Of a stretch of DNA of 64,000 nucleotides, positions 60,592 to 64,000 are shown one piece after another. The stretch is from contig CAZTYE010000004.1 of assembly GCA_964617645.1 (NCBI GenBank), positions 1-64,000 on the forward strand, in the 5' to 3' direction. The stretch comes from JADJGC01 sp964617645 (GTDB lineage Bacteria; Zixibacteria; MSB-5A5; CAIYYT01). Positions within the stretch are counted from its first letter, which is position 1. Every line of letters begins with the position of its first letter. Position numbers and translations under genes: made by a program. The notes below the pieces were generated by a model that worked only from the letters and a program-made list of their open reading frames with translations, did no database searches and was not told the DNA's origin.

Positions 60592-62658
60592 ATGTCTGAA
60601 CACAAGTATCGTAAGCTGATTCGATTCTATCTGGTGCTGGTAGCTCTGCTGCTACTTGGCGGACTCGCAGCCGCCGGGCTGGCGCTGACCTACGCCGATG
60701 AGTTACCCTCGATCGAAGAAATCTACAATATCGAACCGCCGGTAGTAACACGGGTTTACGATCGCAACGGCGAGGTGTTGCAGAATTTCCACTATCAAAA
60801 TCGAACGCTCGTGCCCTACTCGAAAATCCCGACGCACATGGTGCAGGCGCTGGTGGCCACCGAGGACGCTCGCTTCTTTTCGCACTGGGGCGTTGATTGG
60901 CGCGGTTTCGCGCGCGCCGTCTTTCGCAATCTCTTCTCCGGCTTTGGATCGGGCGGCGGCTCGACGATCACGCAGCAATTGTCGCGGATGCTGTTTCTCA
61001 ACCGCGAGGTGACCATCGAGCGCAAGATCAAAGAGGCGCTGACGGCGATCAAGATCGAGCGCACCTATTCCAAGCCTGAAATCCTCGAAATGTACCTGAA
61101 CACTTACTACTTCGGCCACGGCGCCTATGGGATCGAAACCGCAGCGCGGCAGTACTTCAACAAGCCGGCGGAAAATCTGAAAATCGAGGAGGCGGCGCTG
61201 CTGGCGGCGATTGTCAATGCGCCATCGCGCTACTCGCCGATTAACAATCCCGATCGCGCTCTTGCGCGCCGCAACTACGTGCTCAGCCGCATGGAAGACG
61301 AGGACTACATCGACGCCGCCATGGCCGACAGCCTCAAAGGTCTTCCCATCAGCTTAAGCGACGTACCCGGCGCCGCCGGCACAGCTCCGTACTTCACCGA
61401 AATGGTGCGCATCCACCTGATGGACAAGTACGGCGAGGAGGAGTTCTACGGCGGCGGATTACAGGTTTTCACGACGGTTGATGCCGATTATCAGCGCGTT
61501 GTCGAAGCGGCGATGAAGATTCAAATCGACTCACTGCAGAATCGCATGGAGAGCCGTCGCAAGCTCGGCAATCCCGACTTTTCATTGCCGGTTTACGACT
61601 CGAACGGTGTGCGCGTCGGCTGGGAATACAAGCAGGTACAAGGCGCATTTGTCGCGATTGACAATCGCACCGGCGATATTTTGGCGCTGGTCGGCGGCAA
61701 AGATTTCTCCAGATGGAAATTCAATCGCGCGACGCAGGCGATGCGTCAACCCGGGTCGACGTTTAAGCCGTTCGTTTATGTTGCGGCCATCGCCGAAGGC
61801 CTGCACCCCAGCGACAAGATGTACGACACGCCGATCGCTCTCACGATTCCCGGCTCGGATGTCTGGAGCCCGCAGAACTTTGACGGCGAATTTTTGGGCG
61901 AGATGTCGATGCGCAAGGGACTGGCCATGTCGCGCAATCTGATCGCGATAAAACTGCTGCAAATGATCGGGCCACCGAAAGCGATCGAATACGCTCGCAA
62001 GTTCGGCATCACCAGCCCACTCACGCCGAATGCCGCATTGGCAATCGGCACTTCCGAGGTTACGCTGCTGGAACTGACCAGCGCTTACACGACGTTCGCG
62101 AATGTCGGAATCCATGTCGAACCGCGTTTCATCACCAGAGTAGTCGATCGTTACGGCAACGTGCTCGAAGAAAACAATGTATCGCCGCGCCGATCGGTGG
62201 CGGACGCCGGAGAGACTTTTGTTACTCTGAGCATGTTGCGCTCGGTGATGGACGATCCGCAAGGCACGGCGGCATCGGCACGTCCGCGCGGTTTCACCCG
62301 GCCGGCGGCAGGCAAGACCGGCACTTCCGACAACTTCGCCGACAACTGGTTCGTCGGCATGACACCGCAGATCACGGCGGGAACTTGGATCGGCTACGAC
62401 GACAAGACCTCGATCGGCTACAATCAGGCGGGATCAACAAACGCCCTTCCCATCTGGGTGGCCTTCATGACCGCGGCACACGAAAATCTTCCGGTGGAAG
62501 ATTTCATCGAGCCGGCGGGTGTAATTCATCAGACCGTTTGCGCCGAGTCCGGCAAGTTGGCGACTTCAGCGTGCGTCAGTATCTACGATGAGGTCGGGCT
62601 CGCGACCAAACCACTGGAAGATTATTGCCCGTTGCATAAGGGCCGGCGCGGGTTGTAA
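60592..62658 (+). CDS. mrcA: Penicillin-binding protein 1A, bifunctional
   Basis: A 688-residue class A PBP. An N-terminal membrane anchor (residues about 10-33) precedes the GT51 glycosyltransferase: ATEDARFFSHWGVD, then GGSTITQQLSRMLF, and LNTYYFGHGAYGIETAA. The transpeptidase domain has the S389-xx-K392 pair in PGSTFKPF, the S447-RN motif and K575-TGTS. It polymerises and cross-links peptidoglycan in the periplasm. No OB-like inserted domain is evident, so it is shorter than E. coli PBP1A. The gene stands alone. Confidence 0.93.
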   Translation: MSEHKYRKLIRFYLVLVALLLLGGLAAAGLALTYADELPSIEEIYNIEPPVVTRVYDRNGEVLQNFHYQNRTLVPYSKIPTHMVQALVATEDARFFSHWGVDWRGFARAVFRNLFSGFGSGGGSTITQQLSRMLFLNREVTIERKIKEALTAIKIERTYSKPEILEMYLNTYYFGHGAYGIETAARQYFNKPAENLKIEEAALLAAIVNAPSRYSPINNPDRALARRNYVLSRMEDEDYIDAAMADSLKGLPISLSDVPGAAGTAPYFTEMVRIHLMDKYGEEEFYGGGLQVFTTVDADYQRVVEAAMKIQIDSLQNRMESRRKLGNPDFSLPVYDSNGVRVGWEYKQVQGAFVAIDNRTGDILALVGGKDFSRWKFNRATQAMRQPGSTFKPFVYVAAIAEGLHPSDKMYDTPIALTIPGSDVWSPQNFDGEFLGEMSMRKGLAMSRNLIAIKLLQMIGPPKAIEYARKFGITSPLTPNAALAIGTSEVTLLELTSAYTTFANVGIHVEPRFITRVVDRYGNVLEENNVSPRRSVADAGETFVTLSMLRSVMDDPQGTAASARPRGFTRPAAGKTGTSDNFADNWFVGMTPQITAGTWIGYDDKTSIGYNQAGSTNALPIWVAFMTAAHENLPVEDFIEPAGVIHQTVCAESGKLATSACVSIYDEVGLATKPLEDYCPLHKGRRGL

Positions 62659-63021
62659 GCACCAATCGCTCAAGCGTAAACGTTTTCGCGAAAACCCATA
62701 TTCCGTCAGCGCCGCACATTTGCGGTTCGGTCGCCAGCGTGATCCGATCTGTCCGGGAAGAAGCTCCTAACATCGACGATTTCGTGTACGAAAAAACGTG
62801 GACAAGGCTCTGTATAATGCAAGGCAGACAAGACCCGTACCGACACGTAAGTCGCCGCCACCGGCGGCAGGGAGGAGGTCGAGGCAGTTCACAACCGTTC
62901 GTCAGCGAGCGGGATATCGAGTTGTTCATTGTCTTAATAGCTTTAGCCCGTGTTCGGCGTTCTCCTGCGCATCAGGTCAGGGCGCCGGACCTATCAAAAC
63001 GTTCGTTCTCGGGAGGAATGA
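62659..63021. other. Non-coding stretch with possible leader
   Basis: No gene is evident in 363 bp. It has a palindrome GTTTTCGCGAAAAC (62682-62695), a TATAAT box at 62813-62818 without a good -35, and a GCCGCC-ACC-GGCGGC hairpin (62854-62868). These may form the promoter and leader of the trypsin-like gene. Confidence 0.5.
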
Positions 63022-64000
63022 ATGACCATGCGTCACACACATGCAATGAGATTCGCTATTGCCTTTGCGCTGTTGGCCTTGGTGGCGACGACTCTGCTCT
63101 GGTCGGGCTGCGGGAATCAGAGCGCTGAAGTCACCTCGCCCCAATCAATATTGACCAGCAATTTTGCCGACCAGTTTGCCAAGGCTGTGGGAGTGCAGGA
63201 ACGTCACACAGATCGATTGATGGCCATTGATGGCGTCGTCGGCACCGGCGCCGGGATTAACGCCAGCGGTTCGCCCGTCATCAAAGTCTTCACCAAGCGC
63301 GCCAATGTCCGCAACCTACCGACGGAGTTGGATGGCGTTCCGGTGGTGATTGAGGAGACCGGTGAATTCACCGCGTTCTCACTGACCGGACGCTATCGGC
63401 CGGTGCCGATCGGCGTGTCGGTCGGCAATAACCTTGAATGCGCCGCAGGGACGATTGGCTGCGTCGTGTTTATCGGCGGACAGAAGTACATTCTGTCTAA
63501 TAACCACGTTCTCGCGCGCGAAAATCTGGCGGCGGTTGGCGAGGACATCGTGCAGCCGGGTCGTTACGACATTCAATGCGCCAACAACGTCGCGACCGAC
63601 AAGGTTGCGGACCTGACCGATTTCGAGCCGTTGAAATTCGACGGCACCAATAACTACATCGACGCGGCAGTCGCACTTTATTCGACAACCGAGGTGACTT
63701 GCGCAACACTGCCGACGTTTTATGGCTACCCTTCGGGAACGGTTGCCACTGCCGCCGTCGGCATGGCAATCAAGAAAGTCGGACGCACGACCGAGCAAAC
63801 TGTCGGCACGATAACAGCGGTCAATGTGACTATCAACGTGGGGTACACGCGCGGTACGGCCAAGTTTGTCGGTCAGATCATGACCAGCCGCAAGTTCTGC
63901 AAGTCCGGCGACTCCGGGTCGCTGGTGATCACCAACGATGGCACCAATCGTCCGGTCGCCTTGCTCTTCGGGGGCACAAAGACCGGCGAGGCCATCCTCA
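63022..64000 (+). CDS. Trypsin-like serine protease lipoprotein, cut by the window end
   Basis: The first 326 residues of a secreted protein, truncated at the window edge. A signal peptide ends in the lipobox WSGC (C30), so it is probably a lipoprotein. The chymotrypsin-fold triad is visible: H162 in SNNHVLA, D214 in NYIDAAVAL and S298 in KSGDSGSLV. The unusual VVGTGAGINASG and GTIGCVVFIGG patterns recall NAL1-like/HtrA-related single-domain proteases. The ATG at 63022 follows GGGAGGA; the ATG at 63028 is also possible. It is transcribed away from PBP1A. Confidence 0.78.
   Translation, partial: MTMRHTHAMRFAIAFALLALVATTLLWSGCGNQSAEVTSPQSILTSNFADQFAKAVGVQERHTDRLMAIDGVVGTGAGINASGSPVIKVFTKRANVRNLPTELDGVPVVIEETGEFTAFSLTGRYRPVPIGVSVGNNLECAAGTIGCVVFIGGQKYILSNNHVLARENLAAVGEDIVQPGRYDIQCANNVATDKVADLTDFEPLKFDGTNNYIDAAVALYSTTEVTCATLPTFYGYPSGTVATAAVGMAIKKVGRTTEQTVGTITAVNVTINVGYTRGTAKFVGQIMTSRKFCKSGDSGSLVITNDGTNRPVALLFGGTKTGEAIL

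Overview
This 64 kb window looks like chromosomal DNA of an uncultured Gram-negative bacterium of the FCB group, most plausibly Zixibacteria; this placement is an inference. The grounds are heptose/LPS genes and several outer-membrane proteins, a Bacteroidetes-like fused CcoNO cytochrome oxidase, secreted proteins ending in FlgD/T9SS-like tails, and four secreted proteins ending in dockerin-like repeats of the LINYIFAGG type. I see no prophage, CRISPR array, rRNA or transposase. Most genes are on the minus strand, and many neighbours overlap by a few bases.

Layout. 0.5-8 kb: a PflX-like radical SAM protein, a SpoT-like HD hydrolase, an aminotransferase, an ArsR-type regulator with a likely self-operator, and a minus-strand run uppP - heptosyltransferase - gmhB - amrS - cupin. 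8-11 kb: a small outer-membrane protein, der, and tRNA-Gly(CCC). 10.7-19.2 kb: a complete cbb3 oxidase locus (ccoI, ccoS, fused ccoNO, ccoQ, mono-haem ccoP, ccoG, ccoH, and a SafE/TauE-like protein). 19.4-25.3 kb: an EF-G paralogue, two proteins of unknown function, a glycosyltransferase and an NtrC-type regulator. 25.3-36.8 kb: a strong promoter with a long leader, two adjacent dockerin-bearing secreted proteins (one an M1 peptidase), a sigma-like/RHH regulator pair, membrane proteins, an M23 peptidase with dockerin, and an MFS transporter. 37-47 kb: HD hydrolase, outer-membrane barrel, ECF S-component, secreted metalloprotease, PHP phosphoesterase, ftcD, a deoxyhypusine-synthase-like protein, a DUF3108 protein, a low-molecular-weight phosphatase and tsaC. 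47-56 kb: manC, an SBBP propeller protein with dockerin, and a six-gene sugar-modification operon. 56-64 kb: a propeller lipoprotein, a large secreted protein with a T9SS-like tail, PBP1A and a truncated trypsin-like lipoprotein.

Together the genes describe a microaerobic respirer with an LPS-type envelope that invests in surface glycans and secreted proteins carrying two kinds of C-terminal module. The least familiar pieces are the translationally coupled sigma-like/RHH pair at 31.6-32.3 kb, the apparent ATC start codon of the DUF3108 gene, the 161 bp MITE-like element near 8 kb, and the clusters of intergenic perfect hairpins.
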